From Hyphomicrobiales bacterium (GTDB taxonomy: Bacteria > Pseudomonadota > Alphaproteobacteria > Rhizobiales > Rhizobiaceae), in NCBI GenBank assembly GCA_900472295.1, contig UCIA01000023.1, positions 21,439 to 85,438 of the forward strand: 64,000 bases of DNA. Direction: 5' to 3'. The position numbers and the translations under genes were made by a program. The notes under the pieces are model-generated. The model was given only the letters and a program-made list of their open reading frames with translations, did no database searches and was not told the origin of the DNA. Shown here piece by piece: positions 26,245 to 33,943 of the stretch (position 1 is the first letter of the stretch; each line of letters starts with the position of its first letter).

Positions 26245-27930
26245 ATGGACCATTTCGACCTCGGCACCTATCGCCGCCCTATCTCCACATCCTCGGCCGA
26301 AACGCAGCGTTGGTTCGATATCGGGCTGAACTGGTGCTACGGCTTCAACCATGAGGAAGGCATAAAATGCTTCGAGAAGGCGCTGGAGACCGATCCTGAT
26401 TGCGCCTTCGTGCATTGGGGCATCGCCTATGCCGCCGGGCCTTTTTATAATTTGACCTGGAAGGAACACGGCAAGGACGAGGCGAACCGTGCCGCCAAAC
26501 GCTGCTTCGATCATGTCCAGCTGGCGCGCTCCCATGCGGCCAGCGCCAGCCCAGTCGAGCAACGATTGATCGACGCGCTGGCCGTGCGCTTCCAGCAGCC
26601 GCATGGCGTGATGCCATCGGAATTCGAACAATGGGACAACGCCTATGCCGCCGCAATGCGGCAGGTCTATCGCGAGTTTCCCGACGACCATGACGTGATG
26701 GCGCTCACCGTCGAGGCGCTGATGATGCGCACAGTGCGGCGGCTGTGGGATTTGAAGACCGGCAGACCGGCGCCCAATTCGGATGTGCTTGAGGCGCTGG
26801 ATGTCTGCGAGCGCTCGATCCGGCTGTCAAACGAAGCCGGCACGGCGCCGCATCCGGCGATCCTGCATCTGCACATCCATCTGCTGGAAATGTCGACGCA
26901 GCCCGAACGCGGCGTGCGCTCGGCGAACCTGCTCGGCACGATGTGTCCCGATGCCGGCCACATGAACCACATGCCCGGACATATCCATGTGCTGTGCGGC
27001 GACTACGAGAAGGCAAAGCTCGCCAGCGAAAAGGCGGTGCGCGCCAACGACCTCTACCTCGCCTATGCCGGTGAGACGACCTACTATCTGCTGGGCTGCT
27101 GCCACGACCTGCATCTGATGATGTTCACCTGCATGTTCCTTGGCCAGTATCAGCCGGCGCTGTGGGCGGCCGACAAGGTGCGCAGCCTGGTGACGCGTGA
27201 CGTGGTCGCCATCCAGGATCGGCCGAAGCTCACGCAAACCGTGGAGGGCTATCATGCCATGAAATCGCATGTGCAGGTGCGCTTCGGCCGCTGGCAGGAA
27301 ATCATCGACGAGCCGATGGTGGCAGAGCCAGAGCTTTATGTGCTGACATCAGCCATGCAGCACTACGCCAAGGGCGTCGCCTATGCCACGCTCAAGCAAT
27401 TTTCGGCTGCCGAGCGCGAGCGCGAAAATTTCTTCAGGCATGTCGAGAGCATCGCGCCCGAGCGGCGTTTTCTCAGCAACCCGACGCGGGCCTCGCTGGC
27501 CGTTGGCGCGGCGCTGCTCGATGGTGAACTTGCCTATCACCAGGGCCGGCATGACGAGGCCTACGCTCATCTGCGCCACGCGGTCGAGCTCGACGACAAT
27601 TTGTCCTACACCGAGCCCTGGGCCTGGATGCATCCGCCGCGCCACGCGCTGGCGGCGCTGCTGCTCGACCAGGGCCACACTGACGAGGCCGAGCAGGTCT
27701 ATCGCGACGATCTGGGCCTCAGCGGCAAGGTGCAACGCTGCGCCCAGCATCCCGACAATGTCTGGTCGCTGCACGGGCTGGTCGAGTGTTTGAAGCGACG
27801 CGGCGAGAGCGTGGAGATGCCGGGGCTGCAGGCGAAGCTTGTTGCAGCACAGGCCAAGGCGGATGTGGCAATCACGTCGTCATGTCTCTGCCGGACGAGC
27901 GTCCAGGTGGGGCCAAGCTGCTGTCACTGA
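26245..27930 (+). CDS. TTC38-like tetratricopeptide protein
   Basis: A 561-residue soluble protein. The N-terminal block Q-R-W-F-D-I-G-L-N-W-C-Y-G-F-N-H-E-E and H-W-G-I-A-Y-A-A-G-P-F-Y-N is characteristic of bacterial homologues of TPR protein 38. Helical repeats continue through the protein (for example H-M-P-G-H-I-H and the repeats near 380-480). The C-terminal S-S-C-L-C-R also matches the family, where a Cys-rich SCFCR-like end is common. No signal peptide is seen. The biochemical role is not known. It is monocistronic, between a terminator and a paralog relic. Confidence 0.85.
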   Translation: MDHFDLGTYRRPISTSSAETQRWFDIGLNWCYGFNHEEGIKCFEKALETDPDCAFVHWGIAYAAGPFYNLTWKEHGKDEANRAAKRCFDHVQLARSHAASASPVEQRLIDALAVRFQQPHGVMPSEFEQWDNAYAAAMRQVYREFPDDHDVMALTVEALMMRTVRRLWDLKTGRPAPNSDVLEALDVCERSIRLSNEAGTAPHPAILHLHIHLLEMSTQPERGVRSANLLGTMCPDAGHMNHMPGHIHVLCGDYEKAKLASEKAVRANDLYLAYAGETTYYLLGCCHDLHLMMFTCMFLGQYQPALWAADKVRSLVTRDVVAIQDRPKLTQTVEGYHAMKSHVQVRFGRWQEIIDEPMVAEPELYVLTSAMQHYAKGVAYATLKQFSAAERERENFFRHVESIAPERRFLSNPTRASLAVGAALLDGELAYHQGRHDEAYAHLRHAVELDDNLSYTEPWAWMHPPRHALAALLLDQGHTDEAEQVYRDDLGLSGKVQRCAQHPDNVWSLHGLVECLKRRGESVEMPGLQAKLVAAQAKADVAITSSCLCRTSVQVGPSCCH

Positions 27931-27954
27931 TTTCCGGGCGACCCAGTTGCGAGG

Positions 27955-28055
27955 CGTTGCCGTCAGGAAAATCAGAACCAGCCACAGACAGACCATCGGA
28001 TTTCGGCCGATGACGGCGAAGCTGTCGCTTGAACCCGCCCTTTTCGGAATTCTCA
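27955..28055 (-). pseudogene. 5' relic of the tandem membrane-protein family
   Basis: Read on the minus strand, this segment encodes SDSFAVIGRN followed by a hydrophobic VCLWLVLIFLTATP. The intact paralogs at 31456 and 32379 begin with NSFAVIGRN or NSFSVIGRN and a similar membrane segment. The DNA match to the start of the 32379-33161 gene includes CGGCCGATGACGG, GAAGCTGT and GGAATT-TCTCA-like stretches, with small gaps. There is no matching C-terminal part next to it. It is a decayed N-terminal fragment. Confidence 0.75.
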
Positions 28056-28141
28056 TGGATTGAAAAGTTAAGGCCCCAGAGAACCTCAGACTGGTTTTCC
28101 CTCGATGCCAAGGGTGTCCGCCAAAAAAATTTCGAGGGGGT

Positions 28142-28170
28142 CTTGAACTCATTTGGGACGCCTCCTAACT
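28142..28170 (+). promoter_or_regulatory. Sigma-32-like heat-shock promoter
   Basis: CTTGAA (28142-28147) and CTAACT (28165-28170) are separated by 17 bases, close to the alphaproteobacterial heat-shock pattern CTTG-N17/18-CYTATNT. Transcription would begin near 28177, giving a leader of about 80 bases that contains the folded region before the Hsp20 gene. Confidence 0.5.
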
Positions 28171-28178
28171 CGATTTCC

Positions 28179-28252
28179 GCCGAGGCACAAAGCTCGGCAA
28201 AATGGCGGCGCCGCATGGGGCGGCGCCCTTGTACCCATGTTGCTTCAAGGAG
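28179..28252 (+). ncRNA. ROSE-like RNA thermometer in the Hsp20 leader
   Basis: Three hairpins can be drawn in order: GCCGAG / CTCGGC (28179-28198), GGCGCCGC / GCGGCGCC (28207-28227), and a weak one in which TTGCT (28240-28244) faces the ribosome-binding site AAGGAG (28247-28252). The U(U/C)GCU strand opposite the Shine-Dalgarno is the signature of ROSE elements, which melt on heating. ROSE elements are typical of rhizobial small heat-shock genes. Confidence 0.65.
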
Positions 28253-28255
28253 AAT

Positions 28256-28726
28256 ATGGCTATGAGAACCTTTGATACCCTCTATCGGACCACCGTCGGT
28301 TTCGACCGCCTTTTCGACATGCTCGACAGCGGCACGCGCCCGGACTGGCCTCCCTACAACATCGAGAAAGTCGGCGAGAACGATTACCGTATCGCAATGG
28401 CCATCGCCGGCTTCAGCCAGAACGAGGTCGAGTTGACCCAGCATGGCCCTGAAATAGTTGTGGTTGGTCAGAAAGCTGATGACCAGAGCGGGCGCCAACT
28501 GCTCCACCAGGGCCTGGCCTATCGCAGCTTCAGGCAATCGTTCAGGTTAGCCGACCACATGAAGATCAAGGCAGCCAACTTGGAGAATGGCCTCCTCACG
28601 ATCGACATTGTCCGTGAGATTCCCGAAGAGCTGAAGCCGCGCCGCATCAGCATCGGCGTGGGTGACACGCCGACGGCTGCCACTCAGATCACGCAAGACA
28701 CGGACCGAGCGCGTAAAGCCGCGTAA
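28256..28726 (+). CDS. Hsp20 / IbpA-type small heat-shock protein
   Basis: A 156-residue alpha-crystallin-type chaperone. The N-terminal region reads M-R-T-F-D-T-L-Y-R-T-T-V-G-F-D-R-L-F-D, as in rhizobial class A small Hsps. The crystallin domain runs from Y-N-I-E-K-V-G-E-N-D-Y-R-I to L-E-N-G-L-L-T-I-D-I-V-R-E-I-P-E-E, and the C-terminal anchor RRISIG carries the I-x-I motif. Two ATGs are possible, 28256 and 28262; the first fits the AAGGAG spacing as well as the second. It binds unfolding proteins in the cytosol. Expression is probably controlled by sigma-32 and the thermometer leader. Confidence 0.92.
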   Translation: MAMRTFDTLYRTTVGFDRLFDMLDSGTRPDWPPYNIEKVGENDYRIAMAIAGFSQNEVELTQHGPEIVVVGQKADDQSGRQLLHQGLAYRSFRQSFRLADHMKIKAANLENGLLTIDIVREIPEELKPRRISIGVGDTPTAATQITQDTDRARKAA

Positions 28727-28909
28727 TCCTGTCGATCTGTCGCATGAAACTGCGGTCCGCCTCCCGGCCTCGGCTGGGAGGCTCCGATTGCGGAGAAACG
28801 GAGATGATCGCTTTACAGCAACGTGCTGCGCGCCTCTATCGCGTGCGCGCAGTTGGCCTGGACCGCGCAAACCATAAAACTCAATGGTTCGTTCGATTTG
28901 GAGGATCAT

Positions 28910-29212
28910 ATGAACAATCGGATTTTCGATAGCGCCGTGTTCGTCAAACGCGGCAACGATCTTGTCCAGGAAATCGCGTGTCTCGAGGACGCTCTGGAAT
29001 TCCTCTATGAATGGCCGAAGGACAGGCGCGGCCCCATTCACCAGACCGCGTTGCGCGCCTGCCAGCGAGCTTTCGATAGCGAGTATCCGCTGTCCGCAGC
29101 CAGAGACGCGTTTAGCGGTTTCGCGAAGGCAGCCAGAATCCTTGAGGAAGTGTCCATGACAATGCCGTGGATGACGGGAAAAGGTAGTCAAGGCGGAGGA
29201 GTGACTGCCTAG
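28910..29212 (+). CDS. DUF982 protein
   Basis: A 100-residue protein with the DUF982 pattern: I-A-C-L-E-D-A-L-E-F-L-Y-E-W-P, then G-P-I-H-Q-T-A-L-R-A-C, then A-R-D-A-F-S-G-F-A-K-A-A. This family is widespread in rhizobia and of unknown function. GGAG lies before the ATG at 28910. It follows Hsp20 by 183 bases and precedes a second DUF982 gene by 10 bases, so the three may share heat-shock control. Confidence 0.85.
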   Translation: MNNRIFDSAVFVKRGNDLVQEIACLEDALEFLYEWPKDRRGPIHQTALRACQRAFDSEYPLSAARDAFSGFAKAARILEEVSMTMPWMTGKGSQGGGVTA

Positions 29213-29225
29213 AAAGGAGGTCATG

Positions 29226-29510
29226 ATGCTATCGAAACCCTTTGAAAAGCCCGTCCGCGTGTGGGTGGGATTAGGCTTTCCCCGCCAACTCAACACGGTC
29301 GCAGACGCCTATCAATTCGCAGCGGAATGGTGTGGCAACAGCCCGGAGCAGAGAGCTGCTATTCGCGCTTGCAAAGCCGCTCTGATTGGCGATGTAGAAC
29401 CCGAGACTGCACGAGGCATCTTCATAGCGTTCGCTCGCAAAAAGGACATTCTCATGGAGGACGGCATTGAGCCTGCGCCTTCCAGGAAGGCGAGCCCGCA
29501 CCACGTCTAA
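29226..29510 (+). CDS. Second DUF982 protein
   Basis: A 94-residue protein with the same family pattern (V-W-V-G-L-G-F-P-R-Q-L-N-T-V-A-D-A-Y-Q-F-A-A-E-W, then A-A-I-R-A-C-K-A-A-L, then A-R-G-I-F-I-A-F-A-R). AAAGGAGG lies immediately before two adjacent ATGs (29223 and 29226); the second has the better spacing. It is only modestly similar to the DUF982 protein before it, so the pair is an old duplication rather than a recent one. The strong hairpin at 29519 closes the transcript. Confidence 0.85.
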   Translation: MLSKPFEKPVRVWVGLGFPRQLNTVADAYQFAAEWCGNSPEQRAAIRACKAALIGDVEPETARGIFIAFARKKDILMEDGIEPAPSRKASPHHV

Positions 29511-29518
29511 AATGCCAA

Positions 29519-29553
29519 AACGAGGCGGCTGCCATACTGGTGGCCGCCTCGTT
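29519..29553 (+). terminator. Terminator-like hairpin after the DUF982 pair
   Basis: AACGAGGCGGC and GCCGCCTCGTT form a perfect 11-bp stem with a 13-base loop, nine bases after the stop codon. There is no long T-run. It separates the heat-shock cassette from the paralog relic on the other strand. Confidence 0.8.
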
Positions 29554-29607
29554 AGCTAAGCGGCCAACGAAGCAGGCACCAAACATAACCTGTGCCTTCC
29601 GATTTGG

Positions 29608-29700
29608 CTACGAGATGATCTGCGCAAATTCATCGGTACTCGCGCCTTCCTTGAGGCCTCGCAATTCGAGGTAAATAGCCGCGATCACAACCGAAAAAGA
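29608..29700 (-). pseudogene. 3' relic of the tandem membrane-protein family
   Basis: On the minus strand, ending at the TAG of 29608-29610, the frame reads S-V-V-I-A-A-I-Y-L-E-L-R-G-L-K-E-G-A-S-T-D-E-F-A-Q-I-I-S. The intact neighbours end in Y-(I/V)-E-L-R-R-x-(K/R)-E-G-x-S-V-(D/E)-(E/D)-L-A-E-I-F-S. Only this C-terminal part survives; no N-terminal domain lies between it and the intact gene at 29763. Confidence 0.8.
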
Positions 29701-29762
29701 CTGCCGCGCCGAGATCGCGAGATGTCGCGAGGCGATCCCTTCGAAGATCCGTGTCCAGAATC

Positions 29763-30623
29763 TTACGAAAAAATCTCCGCCAGGTCCTCGACGCTGCTAC
29801 CTTCCTTGATCCGTCGCAGCTCAATGTAGGTGGCCGTGATAGCAACCGATGTCACCGTCCAAATGATCGTCGAGACGACTGCGTTTGGGATTGCGTTGAC
29901 GATGACGACGGAGACTGAAACAAGCGCGAAGGCCGGAGGAAATATAGCCGCGAAAACCCAGGCGGCCAATCGCAACATGAACGCCAGCACCATGACAATC
30001 AAAAACAGGCCAAATATCGACCAGCGATACCCTTTGGTCAGAGCTCGGCTGCGCGACATTGAAGCTCTCACACCGAGCCCCTCCTGAATCGCGACAGGAA
30101 TGGCAACAGAGATTCCCAGCCCCCAAAAGATAAACGGCGCCATTAATACAGCGAACGCGGCGAGAGCTTCAGAGGGAGTGAGCAATCCAGTGCGAAGCAC
30201 CGCTAAACTCGCGAAAAAGACGGCGAGATAAAGTGCAAAACCTATCCCCACGATCGGGAGAGAGTGCACCAGTACTGTCTGAATACAGCCACCAACCGAT
30301 GGGCGAACACCCCTGATGTCGTCCATTGTCGCCCTCGACAAGACCGCCAATCCCAGGAAATTTGCTGCGATGGCCAACAGTCGAGAAGCAAGGTAGGAGC
30401 CCACATTGACCACAATCGACCAGGGGCCGCCGCCATACGCACCCATCTGATATGCCAATTTCGGCCAATACCAGACCGCCCACAAGTTAATCAATATCAG
30501 CGGCAAGACGAAGAAAAGAGCGCCCACGACGAGCAAGAAGATCAAATTCTGCCCGATGAAGGCGACGGTGTTGCTAATCACCTTTCCCAGTCGCAATTTC
30601 TCCGACGGCTCCTGCGTCGCCAT
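29763..30623 (-). CDS. Polytopic membrane protein, tandem paralog 4
   Basis: A 286-residue inner-membrane protein with about six hydrophobic segments. It resembles the membrane domain of glycerophosphodiester phosphodiesterases (GPDPase_memb-like). Family signatures are S-R-A-T-M-D-D-I-R-G-V-R-P in the first loop, Q-E-G-L-G-V-R-A-S-M-S-R-S-R-A-L-T-K-G-Y-R-W in the second, and the tail E-L-R-R-I-K-E-G-S-S-V-E-D-L-A-E-I-F-S. The ATG at 30623 gives the family N-terminus. Its composition is visibly less GC-rich than that of the other three copies. It is last in the minus-strand array. No catalytic residues are apparent; function unknown. Confidence 0.85.
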   Translation of the reverse strand: MATQEPSEKLRLGKVISNTVAFIGQNLIFLLVVGALFFVLPLILINLWAVWYWPKLAYQMGAYGGGPWSIVVNVGSYLASRLLAIAANFLGLAVLSRATMDDIRGVRPSVGGCIQTVLVHSLPIVGIGFALYLAVFFASLAVLRTGLLTPSEALAAFAVLMAPFIFWGLGISVAIPVAIQEGLGVRASMSRSRALTKGYRWSIFGLFLIVMVLAFMLRLAAWVFAAIFPPAFALVSVSVVIVNAIPNAVVSTIIWTVTSVAITATYIELRRIKEGSSVEDLAEIFS

Positions 30624-30642
30624 GAAATCTACCGCCGTTCGC

Positions 30643-31383
30643 TCAAGAGAAAATCTCCGCCAGTTCATCGACGCTGGCGCCTTCCTTGACCCGCCGCAAC
30701 TCGATGTACATGGCGGCAGGCGCGATCGACTGCACCAACCCTATGGCTGTGACGGCCAGCGCATTGAAGAACAAGCCCAGCTTTGTGTCGGCAGAGGACG
30801 CGAACCCGTCCGGCACAAGGGACAATGCGATGAAAGCGACGAAGATGAGCAGCCACACAGCCATCAGAGGCCAGAGGCTGCCTTTGGCAAGATCGCGGCT
30901 GCGCCCCATGGCGGCGAACACACCCAGTCTCTCCTGGACCAGAACCGGTATCACGACAGACCAGCGGGCCAGCAAGAACAGCCCCGGAACGATGAGGAGC
31001 AGAAGACCTATCCAGGAGCCCAGTGCAACCAGCAACGAAATGGCGATTGACGGCAACAGGACCGCGAAAGCTGTCTTGATGCAATCCCGGGACGAAGGCC
31101 GTTTGCCCTTCAAATCCTCGATGGTTGCCCGCGTCAATGCCGCCTGCAGAATGGCGCCCAGCATAACATCGCCAACCATGCCGATGACCATGACCGCGAT
31201 CGGTTGCGGCGAATATTCGGGATCGTCGGACGCGACCAAGCCTGTGGACTTCCAATCCCAGAGCGATAGCGGCAATACATAGATGATCAATGTCAGCCCG
31301 ACGCAAAGCATCAGATTGCGCCGGATGACGCCGAACGTGTCGCTGAGAATGCTGCCGATGCGGAACTTGTGTGCCAGCGCCAT
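30643..31383 (-). CDS. Polytopic membrane protein, tandem paralog 3
   Basis: A 246-residue member of the same family, the shortest of the four because the periplasmic and loop regions are reduced. It starts M-A-L-A-H-K-F-R-I-G-S-I-L-S-D-T-F-G-V-I at the ATG of 31383. It carries R-A-T-I-E-D-L-K-G-K-R-P-S-S-R-D-C, then Q-E-R-L-G-V-F-A-A-M-G-R-S-R-D-L-A-K-G and the tail V-K-E-G-A-S-V-D-E-L-A-E-I-F-S. It is 19 bases from the start of the gene downstream, consistent with one transcript. Confidence 0.87.
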   Translation of the reverse strand: MALAHKFRIGSILSDTFGVIRRNLMLCVGLTLIIYVLPLSLWDWKSTGLVASDDPEYSPQPIAVMVIGMVGDVMLGAILQAALTRATIEDLKGKRPSSRDCIKTAFAVLLPSIAISLLVALGSWIGLLLLIVPGLFLLARWSVVIPVLVQERLGVFAAMGRSRDLAKGSLWPLMAVWLLIFVAFIALSLVPDGFASSADTKLGLFFNALAVTAIGLVQSIAPAAMYIELRRVKEGASVDELAEIFS

Positions 31384-31455
31384 GGAAGCCGTAGGTCCTG
31401 CCCGCTTGTGGTGGATGCCCGCCAGAGCGGAAGAAAGCCTGCCGCGTCGTGAATC

Positions 31456-32313
31456 TTACGAAAAAATCTCCGCCAGTTCGTCGACGCTGGTGCCTTCCCT
31501 AACCCGGCGCAGCTCGACATAGCTGACCGCGATGGCCACCGATATCAGCGTCGACACCGCTGTCGAAACAACAGTGCCTCCGATCGAGCTGGCGATCAGA
31601 CCGGGTGTCGAAAGCTTTCCGGTAAAAGCGAAAGCCAATCCGAGCGCCAAACCGAACACGAACTGCAAGGCCATCGCGGCCACGAACAGGATCAGCAAGA
31701 GACCGAATATCGACCAGCGGCTGCCCTTGGTCAGGGCGCGGCTGCGCGATATCGATCCAAACACGCCGAGCCGTTCCTGGATCAGTACGGGGACCGAAAC
31801 CGATACGCTGAGCAACCACATGGCGCCGGGAATGAGCAAAGCGAGAAAGACGATGGCCGCCCCGTAGACGGGAACGGCCACGCCAGCCAGCGAGGCCGCA
31901 ATCAAAGCGAGGACCATCGCAAAGAAAACGACGAGTGCCACTCCAAGCGTTCGCAAGATGCTGCGCAAGGCTGTTCGGACACAGTCGCCAAGAGCCGGGC
32001 GCTTGCCGTTCAGATCTTCTATCGTCGCCCTCACCAGCGCTGACTGGAACAGCAGTGCCAGCACGAAATAAATCAGGCCAAAAACAACCGCTACCCATGG
32101 GGTGTTCAGCATGGGGTCGATGACGTCGTCATCGTATTCGATGCCGTCGATACTCCGGTAGTTCAAGAGATTGAGCACGAAAGCCGGCAGAGCCGAAAAC
32201 AGTGCCGCCAGGCCAATCAACAGACCCAGATTGCGGCCGATGACCGCAAAACTGTTGCCGAGAACCCTGCCGATGCCGAACTTTTCCCGCCGCTCCAGCG
32301 CCAGTGTCGTCAC
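31456..32313 (-). CDS. Polytopic membrane protein, tandem paralog 2
   Basis: A 285-residue member of the family with about six membrane segments. The start is a GTG at 32313, preceded by AGGGGG. It shows N-S-F-A-V-I-G-R-N near the N-terminus, then R-A-T-I-E-D-L-N-G-K-R-P-A-L-G-D-C, then Q-E-R-L-G-V-F-G-S-I-S-R-S-R-A-L-T-K-G-S-R-W and the tail E-G-T-S-V-D-E-L-A-E-I-F-S. It is very similar to paralog 1 around the second loop, including at DNA level, which points to recent duplication or gene conversion. Confidence 0.87.
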   Translation of the reverse strand: MTTLALERREKFGIGRVLGNSFAVIGRNLGLLIGLAALFSALPAFVLNLLNYRSIDGIEYDDDVIDPMLNTPWVAVVFGLIYFVLALLFQSALVRATIEDLNGKRPALGDCVRTALRSILRTLGVALVVFFAMVLALIAASLAGVAVPVYGAAIVFLALLIPGAMWLLSVSVSVPVLIQERLGVFGSISRSRALTKGSRWSIFGLLLILFVAAMALQFVFGLALGLAFAFTGKLSTPGLIASSIGGTVVSTAVSTLISVAIAVSYVELRRVREGTSVDELAEIFS

Positions 32314-32378
32314 GATGCCCCCTGCCCTGGCTCACGCCCTGGCCCAGAGGGGCCAAGGCCGGGCTGACCCTTTCACGG

Positions 32379-33161
32379 CTACGAGAAGATCTCAGCCAGT
32401 TCGTCGACGCTGGTGCCTTCCCTGACCTGGCGCAGCTCGACATAGCTGACCGCGGCGGCGACCGACAGCAGCATCGACATCACGCTTTGCACCAGCCCCG
32501 CCACGATGGCCGCGACGATGCCGTGAAACAGGTAGACAAACACGCCAGCCGCCCCCTGGATGACCATGGCGATGATGATCAGGACCAGGAACAGACCGAA
32601 AAGCGACCAGCGGCTGCCCTTGGTCAGGGCGCGGCTGCGCGACATCGAGCCGAACACGCCGAGCCGCTCCTGGATCAGGACCGGCACCGACACCGACCAG
32701 CCGAGCCACAGGATGATGCCGGGCACGATCAGGGCGATCATGGCCAGGCCCGACCCCAGGGCCACGAGGAAACCGACCGCCAGGGTCGGCAGAAAAAAGC
32801 GAATGGCGATCTGCAGGCTGTCGCCAAAAGTCGGACGCTTTCCGTTCAAATCCTCGATCGTGGCCCGCACAAGCGCCGACTGAAGCAGCAGTGCAAAAAT
32901 AGAGCTTATGAAAATGGCGCCAAAGGTGACCCAGGAATTGCGAAGCGCGAAGGTGGGATCGGCCGCGGCGCCTGGATCGACCGCCAGGATGGCTTGCATG
33001 CGCGATTCGGTCCACAGCTGCATCAGGATCGTCGGTAAGCCTGAAAACAGCAAAGCCAGTCCGACGCAAAGGACGACATTGCGGCCGATGACGGAGAAGC
33101 TGTTGTTGAAGACCCTGCCGATCTGGAATTTCTCAGGTCGTGCAAATGTTGCCGAAGTCAT
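32379..33161 (-). CDS. Polytopic membrane protein, tandem paralog 1
   Basis: A 260-residue member of the family and the first gene of the minus-strand array. The ATG at 33161 follows CAGGGGGCG. It has N-S-F-S-V-I-G-R-N, then R-A-T-I-E-D-L-N-G-K-R-P-T-F-G-D, then Q-E-R-L-G-V-F-G-S-M-S-R-S-R-A-L-T-K-G-S-R-W and the tail R-E-G-T-S-V-D-E-L-A-E-I-F-S. It is divergent from the DUF4129-MoxR-DUF58 operon with a 149-base shared promoter region. That pairing suggests a link to the same envelope process. Confidence 0.87.
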   Translation of the reverse strand: MTSATFARPEKFQIGRVFNNSFSVIGRNVVLCVGLALLFSGLPTILMQLWTESRMQAILAVDPGAAADPTFALRNSWVTFGAIFISSIFALLLQSALVRATIEDLNGKRPTFGDSLQIAIRFFLPTLAVGFLVALGSGLAMIALIVPGIILWLGWSVSVPVLIQERLGVFGSMSRSRALTKGSRWSLFGLFLVLIIIAMVIQGAAGVFVYLFHGIVAAIVAGLVQSVMSMLLSVAAAVSYVELRQVREGTSVDELAEIFS

Positions 33162-33310
33162 GATGCGCCCCCTGTTTCATCGCCGAATATTGTCGGCGAC
33201 CGCAGCAGTAAATTTGCCAAGATTGGCGACCGGCGTCTAGCCCACTTGCAAATGTTGCGCTGCATTGCCAGTGTCGGCCCGCGAACCGCAGGTTGCATGG
33301 GGGCGAAAAG

Positions 33311-33943
33311 GTGACAGCTGCACAGCCGGACGCTGCGCAAGCCGAATGGCTGGCCAAACTGCACAAGCAGCTGCTGTCTGACGATTCGATCCAGTTCGAC
33401 CTGCCGGCCTATGTGCCGCCCCGCACACCGGAGTGGCTGAAGCCGCTGGAAGCGTTCCTGAAGTGGCTTGGCCCGTACATGATCTACCTGTTCTGGGGGG
33501 CGGTGATCACGGGCGCGGTCATCATCCTGCTGCTGATTTTCCTCGAGGTGAAAGGCGTCGCCTGGCGCCTGCCGTGGCGGCGCAAAAAGAGCGTGACCGA
33601 GGCGGAAGCGATATGGCACCCCGACGTCGGTGCGGCGCAAATCCTGTTGTCGGAAGCCGATGCGCTGGCCGCGCAGGGCAATTACGACGAAGCGGTGCAT
33701 CTTTTGCTGCGCCGCAGCGTCGCCGACATTGCCGGCCGCCTCCCCGACTTCCTGCGCCCGTCGCTGACCGCGCGCGATATCGCCAATGCGGCGTCGCTGC
33801 CGGTGCGGGCGCGCGGCGCCTTCACCCAGATCGCACGCATTGTCGAGGCGGCGCTGTTCGCGCGCCGGCCGGTCGGCCCCGAAGGCTGGCAGGAAGCGCG
33901 CGGCGCCTATGAGCGGTTCGTCTTCAGGGATGCCTGGGTGTGA
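33311..33943 (+). CDS. DUF4129-domain membrane protein
   Basis: A 210-residue protein with one membrane segment near residues 60-82 (M-I-Y-L-F-W-G-A-V-I-T-G-A-V-I-I-L). It is followed by a cytosolic DUF4129-like domain (A-D-A-L-A-A-Q-G-N-Y-D-E-A-V-H-L-L-L-R-R-S, ending A-Y-E-R-F-V-F). DUF4129 often occurs beside MoxR and DUF58 genes, sometimes in transglutaminase-like proteins. I chose the GTG at 33311 with GGGGG upstream; an in-frame TTG at 33293 is possible. It begins the six-gene operon. Confidence 0.85.
   Translation: MTAAQPDAAQAEWLAKLHKQLLSDDSIQFDLPAYVPPRTPEWLKPLEAFLKWLGPYMIYLFWGAVITGAVIILLLIFLEVKGVAWRLPWRRKKSVTEAEAIWHPDVGAAQILLSEADALAAQGNYDEAVHLLLRRSVADIAGRLPDFLRPSLTARDIANAASLPVRARGAFTQIARIVEAALFARRPVGPEGWQEARGAYERFVFRDAWV

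Noticed and set aside
28744..28932. Small open frame between Hsp20 and the first DUF982 gene (62 codons, or 42 from 28804)
   Set aside because: GGAG lies near the inner ATG, but the product matches nothing I recognise and its end overlaps the start of the DUF982 gene. It could be a leader peptide, but support is too thin.
29630..29845. Minus-strand open frame of 71 codons at the paralog relic
   Set aside because: It is in a different frame from the recognisable C-terminal relic and joins two unrelated pieces.
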